Below, piece by piece: positions 46,145 to 57,618 of a stretch of 64,000 nt of DNA. Under the pieces are notes generated by a model, which was given only the letters and a program-made list of their open reading frames with translations, did no database searches and was not told where the DNA came from. The stretch lies in the NCBI GenBank assembly GCA_009809945.1, contig WTPW01001116.1, forward strand, positions 1 to 64,000, read 5' to 3'. Every line of letters begins with the position of its first letter. Within the stretch, counting starts at the first letter, position 1. The position numbers and the translations under genes are program-made. This DNA is from Gigaspora margarita (lineage: Eukaryota > Glomeromycota > Glomeromycetes > Diversisporales > Gigasporaceae).

Positions 46145-47400
46145 ATGGATCCTGATATATACGCCCACTATTTACGATACCTAACGGGCAAAACCTTGCC
46201 AGAGCAATTTACCCCTCATAGCCTTCAAATTTTTAAATATAAAACTCGACATTATTTTGTTCTAAATGGGTTATTATATAAAAATAATCCCTGCAATTCA
46301 TCGCGACCCCTCCGAGTTTTGAAAAGAGAAGAAATTAAAGCCATACTATTTAGTTTGCATGACGACCCACTTTCTGGACATTTTGGTTTTGAGGCTACTT
46401 ATCAGAAAGTTGCTGCCTGATATTATTGGCCTCAAATGGGTAATGACATAAAACAATACATACAAACTTGTGAGTGGTGTCAAAAGAAGAAACGACCCAA
46501 TACCCGAGAACCCTTATACCCAATTAAAGTAAGACAAGCCTTTGACTGGGTTGGAATTGATATCGTGGGACCCCTACCTGTCACCTTAAAAAACTACCAG
46601 TATATTGTAGTAGCCACCGAATACCTTACCAAGTGGCCCAAAGCTCATCCCATTAAAAAAGCAGATGCTGTTACAATTGCTGATTTTATTTTTGAGGACC
46701 TGATTTGTAGGCATGGATGCCCAAAAGGTTCTCATTTTTGCAACCAAATAGTTGCAGCCCTCTGTAAAAGAATGCGAGTAGTGCATCATACGTCCACGGC
46801 CTACCACCCTTAGACAAATGGTCTTGTGGAATGATTTAATCACACCCTATGTGGGATACTTAATAAGTGTGTTAACCAGTTTGAACAAAACTGGGATGAG
46901 TATGTAAATCTGCCCTTTTTGCATATCGGACTACCCGGAATTACACTACTGGCTATGAATCCTTTTCTTACTCTATGGACGTAGTTCTGTACTACTAGTT
47001 GAGATTAATTTTGTTGTTTTTGGGTCAAAACCTAAAACTGAGAAGGAGTTGGAAAGCAGATCTATCGGCGTATAGAAACTATATATAGGGAATTAACAAC
47101 AGCATTACAACAAGCTATGGTTAAAATAGGAAAAGCACAAAACTGGCAAAAAGAAAATTATGAAAAAAGAAATAAGTTGAAGACATATGAGATCGGCAAC
47201 CAAGTACTTCTATATAAGAGTAAACTGGCTACATCACATAGCGCTAAATTGGAACCCCTAAATTTGGGTCCCTATTATGTCCACAATGTATTACCAAATG
47301 GACTTGATCAATTATGCACGATAGATGGTCGCGTGCTTAAAAAGAAATACTATGGAAATTGACTGTCCTATTATCATCCTGGCGATAAATCCACTCTGTT
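46145..47400 (+). pseudogene. Integrase region
   Basis: HHCC zinc-binding domain (HDDPLSGHFG ... CEWCQKKK) with one TGA at 46418. Core with the first catalytic Asp in VGIDIVGPLP (46559). The segment expected to hold the second Asp is deleted (CRHGCPKGSHFCNQ lacks the usual LSDRG). The Glu in TNGLVE is at 46829, flanked by TAG 46811 and TGA 46832. The C-terminal domain (GNQVLLYKSKL, PYYVHNVLPNGLDQL) runs to about 47360. Inactive because a catalytic residue is lost. Confidence 0.88.
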
Positions 47401-47508
47401 TTGCTTATGTCAGCCGTGATTTTTATAAAGCCATTCCTGAATTCCACTTCTTTACCGCCTACTCTGAAATAAAAAAAAACCAAACTAACAGATTAAATTT
47501 TTTTTAAA

Positions 47509-48200
47509 ATGAATTCTTCCAAAATTCCTCACAATTTAAATAAAACTCTCGCCCTTCTCAAAAGTCAAATGGAAAAAGCTAGGATAACTGGGACCTACCT
47601 CATTTTTGCTGATGCTATTACTTACCAAAAAGATCCCCAATCTACCCCAGTACCCATTAATGATATTAGGCGAGAAAGTGATACAGATAGACTTCATCAT
47701 AGAATACCTGAGTTTCTTGACGATCTTTGCTCCGTCACTCACGATCTTTGTGATGTAGAAGCTCCACCAGACAAAATTGGGAGGAAAAAGTAGCTTACAT
47801 ATGCCAAAAAATTTCAACTGTCAGAAATAATCAACTGCCCTATTATTACAACTTGGGTGCTTTGTTAGGAAATAAATTGTGGACTAAAGAGGCAAAGAAA
47901 ATAGCAAAACAATTTCTTCCTCCAACTAAAGCAAATGAAATTCTCTTAGCTGCAAAAAGGACCCATATTCTATACACCATTCATGGCCCCTCTCATTTTT
48001 ACATATCCCAACATATAACCCCATACGTTCTCTACTAAATCTGACACGAAGATTTTTATTACTGAACAAAGAAGCCCAAGAAATTGTACAGGAAGAGATT
48101 GAGGCAGTTCTTCAATTAATTGATTTCGCGGGAGCTCAATCTCAAGGGGCATATGTAACGATTAAAAATTTTAAATCCTTTTTGTATAAATAAAATTCTA
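47509..48200 (+). pseudogene. Additional ORF between integrase and 3' LTR
   Basis: Starts at ATG 47509 (MNSSKIPHNLNKTLALL), about 110 bp after integrase. Runs to 47793 (RIPEFLDDLCSVTHDLCD), then continues one frame over (KVAYICQKISTVRNNQ, NLGALLGNKLWTKEAKK, ILLAAKRTHILY) and shifts again near 48030 into LLLNKEAQEIVQEEIEAVLQ. It ends inside the 3' LTR near 48190. Original length about 225 residues. Mostly helical and charged, with no obvious membrane segment or signal peptide, so it does not look like an envelope gene. I do not recognise the family. Confidence 0.6.
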
Positions 48201-49369
48201 TTTTCACGGCACAATGCCCATAAACTGGCTTATGAAAACGTGTTCGTCCCAATGTAGTAAAAATTATAAAATTTTCATACATTTCATCCTTTATACTAAA
48301 ATGGAAATGATGGATGGCTTGGTGGCTTAAGCATCTAAATGTTATTTTTGGGCATATTTAGGAACATTGAAGTGGCTACATAATGTAGTTTAACTAAGTA
48401 ACGTAGTCATTTAAATCTTGCCAGCTGAGTCAGGCTTGAAAAGTCCACTACAAAACATAGTAAGGCTTATGAAGCAAACATAGCCATCGTAGGAGCAGCG
48501 TAGTTTAACTAAGTAACATAGTGGAATCTAAGTAAAAAGGTTGTAAAGCCATCGCAGTATTAATGTAGTAATAATAAGTAATGTAGTCGTTCATGTAAAA
48601 ATCCCAAATGTATATAAAGGCCTCTAATTCACAGCAAGAGAAAAATCAGTTCTCTGATCAATTGTAAAAAGACTTTCTTTATTATTAATAAATTACATCT
48701 TTCTCTGAATAATGAAATTATCCTTATTTTTGAATTCGACTTTGACTTTAATAAAACCCTTCGTAACTCAATTCGATGGACTGAATTGACTTATAACCTC
48801 GAACTGGCTTTATTAAGACTCGAATTCTGGTGCAACGTGACTTTGTTAATTCTTTGAATTTGTGCACGTGACTCATATCGGCCTACTGATTGGTCTTTAG
48901 TAAAATCTTTTAGTTTAAATATTTGTATGATAAACATTGTCTCCTTTAGATTCCTTAGTCATTGCTAGTTAATTTAGAACTCACCTTATTCTCCAAATAA
49001 AATTCCTGCACCTGTGGAAAAATTCCAAATCTTTCTTACTTACACCTGTAATACCACCTGACCATACCGAGCTCTTGATACCCATTTTGATCCTACATTT
49101 CATCTAGATTATATCTTATTGTTATTTTTATTGATATCATTTTATTGATATCTGTGATATTAGCATTGCCAGCCTCTGCGTCTTTATTTTATTGTGGTGA
49201 TTTAGTGATAAATCATTCCTTCGCTCTCCATGTATTGCAAATTCGACCCCTATTGTATTCCCATGACCTATATATTAGAATATTTATATATCTCTTCTAT
49301 AAATGGTTGGAGTGTAAATTGGCACTATTGTCTATATTGTTTTAGCTGCTCTCCCAAACAACTATTGCA
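48154..49369 (+). repeat. 3' LTR of the Ty3 element
   Basis: 1,216 bp, begins TGTAACGATTAAAAATT and ends AAACAACTATTGCA. Compared with the 5' LTR most differences are CpG to TpG or CpA in this copy (for example ACGTAACGTAG to ACATAATGTAG). TATA box at 48611. The TG start lies within the additional ORF, as expected when an ORF overlaps U3. Confidence 0.92.
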
Positions 49370-49791
49370 ACGAATGTTCTCTTGCTAGAAATTGCAATTG
49401 TAATTGTCTCAAGTTTGATACAAATACAACATTGAGAACAGTTTCTTTTTTCCTCTTAATCTTGTCACAGATTTTCTAATATATTTCTGCGTTTATTTTT
49501 TTTTTTACCTTTTTCTTTTTGCTTTTATAGAAAGGAATACTTCACTACACAGAAATATGCTTTATGCTTTAATAACAATTTCCTAAACCTGATACAATGG
49601 ACAGCCAATAGAATTGCAAGTACAGTGGGCAACAGATTGTCTGTTATACAAAAATTTTTCATATGCTTATTATTGGCTCGCTCCAATCTTTTTTATCAAT
49701 ATGCAGTAAATGTTTCCCATAAAGTTTATTATTAGGCGTGGATCACATTATTTAATGGCTGTGCTTTTACTCGTGATCTGCCACATTCCCT
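49370..49791. other. Flank of the LTR element
   Basis: No gene or repeat recognised; AT-rich. Confidence 0.45.
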
Positions 49792-50059
49792 TGACTACCA
49801 CAGTATCACCATCAAAATTCACCCCCACATGATCAGTACCAAAATTCTTTTAAGTTCGTTTATGTTAGGTTAGGGTTAGAGTGAGTGCTCAGTTAGGGTA
49901 TGGGTTAACTTTTGAGAAATAAGCTTTTGTTGACAAACGAGATGTTTTGAGACATTTGTTTTGAATTTTCCTGATCATGTTACATTACACAAATTATGAT
50001 CTTTTATTGGTCAATAATCACGTAGAGGTGAATTTTTTGATGGCGATACTGGGGTAGTC
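49792..50059. mobile_element. MITE with telomere-like core (relative of 11456-11760)
   Basis: Inverted ends GACTACC-CAGTATC-CCATCAAAA (left 49792; inverted right TGGACTACCCCAGTATCGCC). The core has AATTCTTTTAAGTTCGTTTA, TTAGGTTAGGGTTAG and CCTGATCATGTTAC-TTACAC, shared with the core at 11.5 kb, although the ends differ. No exact target duplication. Confidence 0.65.
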
Positions 50060-50532
50060 CATTTCCTTTTAGACTAAAACAGAAAAGATTTTCATCCAAA
50101 AATTTTCTATATGTGAATTGTGCGTACAGATTATCAGAACTATCTGTGCATTTATTAGTTTTTTAAGTTCAATGACTTTTAATCCATAATCAATTACTAT
50201 GTACTTTATTTTGAATTTATGTACGTATGAACGTTGTGAAGGTGTTGGCAATCAGCTAATCAAATAAAATACGCTAACAACACTACTATCTATCTAAACT
50301 AAGGTAGGCAGAAAGAGGTGTGGTTGATTTGGTCTGGGTCTCAAGGTTCTTTTAGGGTCTTGCTGCAGCGTGGATAAATGAAGATAAGTATCTCTGGTCT
50401 TCGGTAGGTGGTTCTAGTTTCATCCAATTTATATAACTTTTTCTTATTCTTAGTGCGCAAGGGTTAAGAGTTCAAATACAATCATTAATATTATTAATGA
50501 TTATCACATGATCAAGGGTGAAATTGAATTGA
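50060..50532. other. Gene-free region
   Basis: No supported gene; left flank of a hAT element. Confidence 0.45.
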
Positions 50533-50540
50533 TGCAGGTT

Positions 50541-51540
50541 AGTGTTCCGCATGGTTCGAATCAGACAGATATTTTTAAAGATCCGGGTCTGATCTAAAAA
50601 ATTGAATCAGATCCAGATTCGACTCTAAAGATCTGGATCTGATATAGTTACACAACTGATAGTATATGATTGGTTGACATTATGTGTAATTACTCCGGAT
50701 CACCCACCGAATGATTGTACTTTTGAGAATGTAATGTTTCACTAATAAAAATCACCATAAAGACCATTTTTAGCTTCAAAAGAATGCTTAATTTTTATTG
50801 TGCAAAAATAATCAACACTCTCAAGAACTTCACTTAACAGTTAAAAGCATCTATTCTGCTATTTATTACTGTACTATACTAGCTATATATAAGGTTTAAA
50901 TGCTAAAAATAATCAACTAAAGAGGTTGTTTGAGACGTTTACATGTAAGTTTTGATCTTGAAACTCAACTTAAAAATCTTGTCTGTGTGCTACTTTAATA
51001 ATTAACTTAATATTTACTATACATCTTGTGTATTAATTAATATTATAAAGTTAAATCATTGGGTAAGCAGTTGTAATTGTAGTTTAGGTTTATTTTAGTA
51101 GGAGATCTATATAGTATATATGAGTGGTATTGTGCTTATTAACTAAGGGTTATAGCAGATAACTAGTAGTATTTGTGGTGAATAAAAAGAAAATAGAATT
51201 GCAATTTGAATGTGAAATTAAATGTAAAGCTTCGCTGATAATAATAAAATTCTACAATACTTACAAAATTTAAGATTTGTATATAAATTAGCCAGTCATA
51301 CAAATGTCATCCTATAACAGATTGCCTGAGTGATTCTCATGCAGGTACAATTACTAAATTAACCAATCAGAGTCTATTAAATACAGCTCATTAACATGAA
51401 CAGATCCAAAGGTTCTTTTGGATCAGATCCTCAATATGGATTCAAATGTTAGCAGATCCTATAAATCATGGATCTGGATCCGATACAACTACCAGATCCG
51501 AATTGGATCCAGATCTTTGGATCGGATCTGTGGAACACTA
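50541..51540. mobile_element. Non-autonomous hAT element (1.0 kb)
   Basis: Ends TAGTGTTCCGCA and, inverted, TAGTGTTCCACA (YARNG type). Flanks ATGCAGGT (50533-50540) and ATGTAGGT (51541-51548): 8 bp with one mismatch. Both subterminal zones are packed with AGATCC, GATCTGGATC and GGATCAGATCC words (about 50580-50645 and 51405-51535). The centre is AT-rich and non-coding. Confidence 0.85.
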
Positions 51541-51548
51541 ATGTAGGT

Positions 51549-52620
51549 GATTAATTGAACAATGGCAGAGATTGATTGTTTAATTAATTAGGCAATCAAA
51601 GAGTTTAATCAATTGATTTTTTATATAAAGAGTAATTAATTCAATCTTTCTCTCTTTAACTGGGTTATAACTAAATAGAGTTCAAAATGCAGGTTTTAAA
51701 GTTACAACTAATGATACAGCTTTCACTTAGAACAAGTTATATGCTTGCTAATGCACTGGGAGCTTTTTTTTGATCAAATTAAAAAGATAAGTCAAAAACA
51801 GTGATAGCAGTAATTAAGTTTTAATAATCAGTAATATTGTTTTTAGATGATGAATTTATAAATTACAATTAATAGTGGTAATTAATCAATGCAGTTTTAT
51901 CAAAGTTCTGACTTTAAAATTTAATTATTTCAATAGTTTTACTAGAATTTATTGTAGATAATTAAATAAAGATAAATCAATTTAGAATAGTTTGTTATAT
52001 AATATTCTTGCACTAGTTGAAATCAAAAATATTACCCTAATATCATCTAAAAATCACCTATGAAGATAGCAGGCCGATATGATGTTGGCTAATAACAGAT
52101 TGATAGGGATCAAAATAGGCTGATTGGCTGTAGTTTTAAGAAAGTTTGTTGCATATCGGTTATAAATCAGTAAAAAATATTCATATATCTGTATGAAGAT
52201 TAGTGAAATTATAAAGAAGATATCAGTCAGATATTTAAATTGATATTTTGGTGATAAATTCACGATTAGATAAATCATAAGAAGATATTGTATTGGCTAT
52301 TTTACAAAATTTTTTGCATCATTTATGTGATATTGTACTGATATATTGATTATATTTTTTAATGATTAATTAGTCTTTAGTATATCATTTTTATTCTTTA
52401 GAACAATATTTGACTAATATTTGGATAATAATTGGCTGCTATTTGAATAATATTTGGCTGCTATTTNGATAATATTTGGCCAGTATTCTGATAATATTTG
52501 GCTGATATTTATCGATTTTAATATGATTAGATATATATTTAAAAAATTCATAATAATCAGTTCCTAAAATCTATAGTATACTTTACTGAAATTATATATC
52601 ATTTTTTATTATTAATAATA
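51549..52620. other. AT-rich region with TATTTGGCTGATAT repeats
   Basis: No gene. At about 52408-52515, roughly five units of about 22 bp (GATAATATTTGGCTGCTATTT) stand in tandem, one with an unread base. GATAGCAGGCCGATATGATG near 52064 resembles the hairpin arm at 52650. Confidence 0.6.
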
Positions 52621-52750
52621 TTGTACAAATATCATCAATTATCGCCTTTGGTGATAGCAGACCGATAAGCTATAGGCTTAAACCAAATTTTAATGCCTAT
52701 AGCCTATTGGTCTGCTATCACCAAAGGCGATAATTAATGATATTTTACAA
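52621..52750. repeat. Foldback hairpin, arms about 55 bp
   Basis: TTGTA-AAATATCAT-AATTATCGCC then TTTGGTGATAGCAGACC form a near-perfect inverted pair around a short loop (AACCAAATTTTAAT). Non-coding; possibly a MITE or the end of a larger element. Confidence 0.8.
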
Positions 52751-52872
52751 TATTATATTTAACTGATTACTGATTACATTTATATACAGATTTAATCTAA
52801 CATTGGCTGATATTTATATTATTTTTTCTGATTATATATTAAACTTTATTATACTCTGATAAAAACAATATT

Positions 52873-55053
52873 TTAATAATAAAAAACAAAATACATATAA
52901 ATATCTAATTTATTGCCTTCTTTTCGATCTTTTTGTTTTCTTTTTATCATCTTTTCTTTTTGTTTCCCTTTTTTCCTTTTTTCACTTTCAACCCAATCTT
53001 CACCAGAGTTATCATAAACTTCTATTTTTTGTTTTGCTTTATTCAAATTTCTACTAGCTTCTGAACCTTCACCCGTAACCACACTTTCACCTTCACTTTC
53101 ATTTTCATCCTTATCTTCATCCTCACCTTCCCCCTCATCTCCATTCTCACCTCCATCCTCACCTCCATCCTCATCTTCAACTCCTTCATCTCTAAATACT
53201 AATGCATCATCTTCTGATGGTGGTTTACTTAGTTTTTTTGGTTTTTTTGCAGTTATTTTTGAAGATGGTATTGCTGTTGATGTTGAGCGGTTGCTGTTGT
53301 TAATGATGTTTCTGGTACTGTTGGTGATGTTGAGGCAGCTGCTGCCGTTGATGATGTTGGTGGTACTTTTGATGTTGAGGCGGCTGCTACCGTTGATGAT
53401 ATTGATCATGTTGGTTCATTTGCAGGTATTGTTGTTTCTGATGTTATAGGTGTTTTTGATCTTGTGGGTGTTGCTAGTTTTGATGATGTGGGTGTTAGTG
53501 CTTTTGATGATGTGGGTGTTGGTGCTTTTGAGAACACTGCTGATCTTATGTTTTTGTGAGGTCTTCTTACATATAATACAGTTTTATTATCATTATCTAC
53601 TCTTCTCCTTTTTACGCCTATTTCAATTGCTCATTCTTCAGTTTCTGCCTTAGCCGTATAACTTTTTTTTCATTTCTTGTGCTTATTCCCACCTTTCTCT
53701 TTCTTTTTTTTCATGAATCTTCTTGCCCACCTGAATGCTCAGGATCGAAGTCAGGTTCTGAGATATTATATAGTTCTTGGGCTTCGGCAGATAATGCCCA
53801 GCTGGAACAATCTGGTGGGGCACATCTTCCCTATCAATCTTCTCACCATAATGGCGTGAATGCATTCTTTTGTTCTTAGGCTGTAGCTGTTTCACAACCG
53901 GATCGATCTGTTTATAAAACAGCTGTTTCAACTAAATAATATGTATTAGGGTAATACATTATTAATTTCATTGTAACTTAACACTACTATAATATATTTG
54001 ACTTACATGAGGTCCACACCACCATTTTTCTATGCATATTAATTTTTTTATTTTTTTTCCATTCTTCCTGCCCCTTTTAGTCACTTCCTCATCTGTCACC
54101 CATTCTTTCGCAGACTAATAAGCGTTTCCACCTTCATTTGTTGTAAACCACTCCAAATTATCCTGTGGGTACCTAACAATATCCTCATTCCCAGCCTTCA
54201 TCAAGAATGATAATGCCCTACGCCTCCTTTTGCATTTCTAATTTATTTTATAAAAATGATAAATTAAAAAATTTATATGAAACAAAGAAAAAGAAGTTGT
54301 TATTACCTATTCACCTTACTGTTTTTCCCAATTTGGGCAAAATTATATGCTTTTAGAGTGTCATCTGAGTTTATTTTTGCAGTATGCCTCTGCGTTTTGT
54401 GATGTGATTTCAATATGTTTTTGATAGCACCTGAATGTTGTTTGTATCTGGGCAATTTTTTTATTATCAATAGGATCAAATTTTTCTGGATATTCTTCAT
54501 TTGCAAAAACCATTTTTTGCTTGGAACAGGTTTTAGAGATGTTAACTTTCTGCTCTCTATCAATATTTTTATTTGTTCTACAAAAAAAAAAATAAAATAA
54601 AATAAAAAATAAAAATATAAAGTAAATCTATTCATAAAAGTCACGAGAAGGCAATAATATATTTACCTGAAGATGGAACGATTGCTCTCTTGTTAGTGGT
54701 CTCAGAGGATAATTACTTTCAGAACTGCTGCTGCTACTACTACTGCTGCTACTGCTGCTGAAACGATTACTGCTTCTGTTACTAATACTTCCTCTTCTTG
54801 ATCTTCCTCTCTCATTATCACTACTAGTAGTGCCTGCGCTACTAGAGCTAGGGTTTTGGTGGTTCTATTTGCTTCTTCTTCTCCTTGCCTTGAGTAGCAG
54901 CGATTGCTGCTACAATTGCTGTAGCAATCACCTTCACATCTACTAAAAATATAAATTTAATAATTAATTGATAATTAATAAATTACTATATTGGCTTATC
55001 GAAATCTTATATTTTTGCTTTTTATGTTTGCGTGCTCTCTTCTTCACCATATT
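52873..55053 (-). pseudogene. Unrecognised spliced gene with low-complexity domains
   Basis: Reads on the minus strand from ATG 55053 (MVKKRARKHKKQK). A Ser/Arg-rich part follows (about 54955-54668: RGRSRRGSISNRSS and a poly-Ser run from CTG/ACT repeats, ending YPLRPLTREQSFHLQ). A Lys-rich exon at about 54580-54305 comes next. A clear exon then runs from about 54240 to 54007 (LSFLMKAGNEDIVRYPQDN, WVTDEEVTKRGRKNGKK, CIEKWWCGPH). A GTAAGT donor and a 75-nt intron (54006-53932) join it in phase to LKQLFYKQIDPVVKQLQ, MHSRHYGEKIDRED. The end is Thr/Pro-rich (KALTPTSSKLATPTRSK), then strongly acidic (53210-53080) and Lys-rich (53000-52900). A TAG in the 54.2-kb exon and frame switches in the tail suggest decay. 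Charged, nuclear-looking protein. No family recognised. Confidence 0.45.
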
Positions 55054-55321
55054 GCTGCTTTCAGCCTTGGGAAGTTGCTTTTCTTTTCTTATTGTACGTA
55101 AAAAGTGAAAGAATTAATAAGAAAAAAATTTTATGATAAAAAAAAGTAAAAGAGGATTGATTTAGTTTCGAAAAGTAATTTTAAAGCAAGATATTGAATT
55201 GAATTTGACAATAAAAATTCCTAGAAAAGATACCATCCTTTTTGTAAGTTTGATAGACTATATGGTAATTATCTTCTATTATCTGTTTAATGTCTCCTGA
55301 ATAATACTTAATTAAAATTTA

Positions 55322-55639
55322 CCATATATGTCTGAAAATAAGCTACTACCTAAAATAAGCTACCCCCCTGATTTTTTTCAAAAATCTTAAAAAATCTGTT
55401 AACAGTTATTATATATAAAAGCTAAATTTTATTAAGTAAACCTCAAAAGTGCCATTAAGTAAACTTGTTCAGGACATCAAAATACACCTACAGTAAAAAT
55501 TTGGTATCATTTGGACAACTTTTAATTAGTACATTTTTCAATTTTTTCAAAAAACTCTATATTTCAAAAATAAGCTACCCCATGTTTTTTTGTGTAATTT
55601 TTTGGCCAAAAAAGGTAGCTTATTTTCAGACACATATGG
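55322..55639. mobile_element. Tc1/mariner-type MITE (copy 2)
   Basis: Ends CCATAT(A/G)TGTCTGAAAATAA then GCTAC, flanked by TA (55320-55321 and 55640-55641). The interior matches 23418-23727 through most of its length. 318 bp. Confidence 0.9.
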
Positions 55640-56656
55640 TATTAATAAAGTTGCATATAATTTTAATTTACCTTTCACTGAATGAACGTTATAAATATTA
55701 TATTAATATCATTTTAATATCATTAAAAAATACTTTATTAGGAAGATATACAACCAAACTTAATAATTACTCAATTTGAAGTTTTTCTGTACTCAAATAA
55801 AAATAAATTAAAATATTATATTAATATTATTTTAATATCATTAAAAAAATTACTTCATTAGGAAGATATGCGAACGAAATTACCAATTACCAAATTTTCT
55901 CATATTACGCATTATTTCTTGAAATTCTTCTGTACTCGAATAGAAAATTGAACATTATATATATTAAATTAATATCACTTAAATATCATTAAATAAATAA
56001 CGATTACATTAAAACAATGTACCCATCACCTTGGCAATCTAATTGTCATATGATTATTAGGGATTCAGTATTGTTCTTTGATTTCCTTTCATACTTGTGC
56101 ATTATATGCATTCTAATGCATGATTATTAAATGTTATTGTTTGGTGTTTGGCATATTCCTTTGATCTTTTTTCCATATTCAGATAAACTTTAATGTTGCA
56201 TGTATTATATACGTACATAGTATAACACTATAATATATTTAGATAAAAGACAAAAGAACAAATGCATTAATTTTGGACTAGAAAGATATGCAGAGGAAAA
56301 CCTTTTTCTAGGAAGATATATGAAAGGTTTTAGTTAGATGAGATAATCAAAAAAAAATTGGTACTATTTTTATCAAAAAAAAAGTTTTTTATTTGAGAAG
56401 ATATGTTCATTATAGCAATGATTTGATTGAAAAACTTGGCATATACGTTTTGTAGAATATTGGCTCTCATGGTTAAGATTTTTTCCTTTTATAGTTATAA
56501 CATGTTTATCATATAATGCTTTTTATAATATTGTAAGAAGATAGTTGTGTTTTATTGTTTTTTTTAAACAAAGAAGAAATTGACGTGTTCTAGAAAGAAA
56601 ACAATAAATGTGTTCTGAAGAGAATTGAATATGTGATTGTTTTCATGTTTTATTTA
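55640..56656. other. Gene-free AT-rich region
   Basis: A partly duplicated segment (ATATTATATTAATAT-ATTTTAATATCATTAA, then TACTTTATTAGGAAGATAT) occurs near 55692-55750, 55812-55870 and, weaker, at 55955. No gene. Confidence 0.5.
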
Positions 56657-56658
56657 TA

Positions 56659-57618
56659 CCGTACAAGCGCGAAATAATGCTCCCCTGCACGTTAATTGAT
56701 TGACTAGTGCGTTATTTCGAGTATGCGCATGCGTGTTATTTCGAAATAAGAACTGATTTTTGGAGCCAAATATTTTTAAAATAACGCGCATGCAACTTGC
56801 ATAATAAGACCTAAAAATATTGTTCTATAAATATATATTTAAAATTATAAAGGGGGTAACAAAGTGATAAATCATCTAAGCGTATAAAATTATAATAAGT
56901 GTACTAAAATTTATAAGTAATCAGGTGCATATGTACAGACATTTATAAGCAACTAGGTTATATGCATACAAAAATTCATAAGCGACTCATAAGAAATTCA
57001 TAATCGGGCTTATAATTTCTGATCAAATACAGTAGTCACTTTTATTCTTAATAATTATCCAATCTCACATAAATGATTGGCTCGAATTTTATTTAACCTT
57101 ATCACTTATATTACAGCTGATTAAAAATTAGTTGGACACTTGAAAAATTTTCTCGTTTTTGAAACCTTTCGGATGAATCATCTAACTCTTCGGAAATCGC
57201 ATCGCCATTATCGGATCGAAGTTCCGAAGACTGTGACATGGTTTCTGAAGAGTTAGATGTTTCATAAGACGAAACCGAAAGGTTTCAAAAACAAGAAAAT
57301 TTTTCAAATATCCCACTAATTTTCGAATCAGCTGTAAATAACAAGATATTGCATTACCAAAAATCAAAAACTTATTGAAGCAGCAAAATAATCATTCAGT
57401 AAATTATTTACTATATAGATAAGAACAGCCATAAATACTAAGTTTTTATGGCCCATGTCAATGATGCAGTTGAATTGCCGCACGAATCAATTACCGGTTA
57501 TATCTGGGGCGCGTTAATTCGGGACGCGCATGGGCGTTAATTCGAGACACTATATGTTATTTTGGGGGTGTCCGGATTTCGAAATAACGCCCCGGCCCGT
57601 TATTTCACGCTTATACGG
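56659..57618. mobile_element. TA-flanked foldback element, 960 bp
   Basis: TIRs CCGTACAAGCGCGAAATAA and, inverted from the right, CCGTATAAGCGTGAAATAA, flanked by TA (56657-56658 and 57619-57620). The ends are GC-rich with several GTTATTTCGA words in both orientations. An internal hairpin sits at about 57110-57335 (GAAAATTTT-CTTGTTTTTGAAACC and inverse; ATCTAACTCTTC and inverse). No coding sequence. Confidence 0.8.

Larger units (their letters stand above)
40380..49369 (+). mobile_element. Ty3-type LTR retrotransposon, nearly complete, decayed
   Basis: About 9.0 kb: 5' LTR (40380-41598), primer-binding site, gag, protease, reverse transcriptase, RNase H, integrase, an additional ORF, and 3' LTR (48154-49369). 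The order protease-RT-RNase H-integrase is that of Ty3/Gypsy (Metaviridae). All polyprotein regions contain stops or frameshifts. The two 5-bp flanks (TCTAA and ACGAA) do not match, so the target duplication is lost or an end has shifted. The LTRs are still roughly 95 percent alike by eye, so insertion is not ancient. Confidence 0.92.

Noticed and set aside
53450-53859. Leu/Val-rich plus-strand frame
   Set aside because: It is the antisense of the Thr/Pro-rich repeats of the minus-strand gene.
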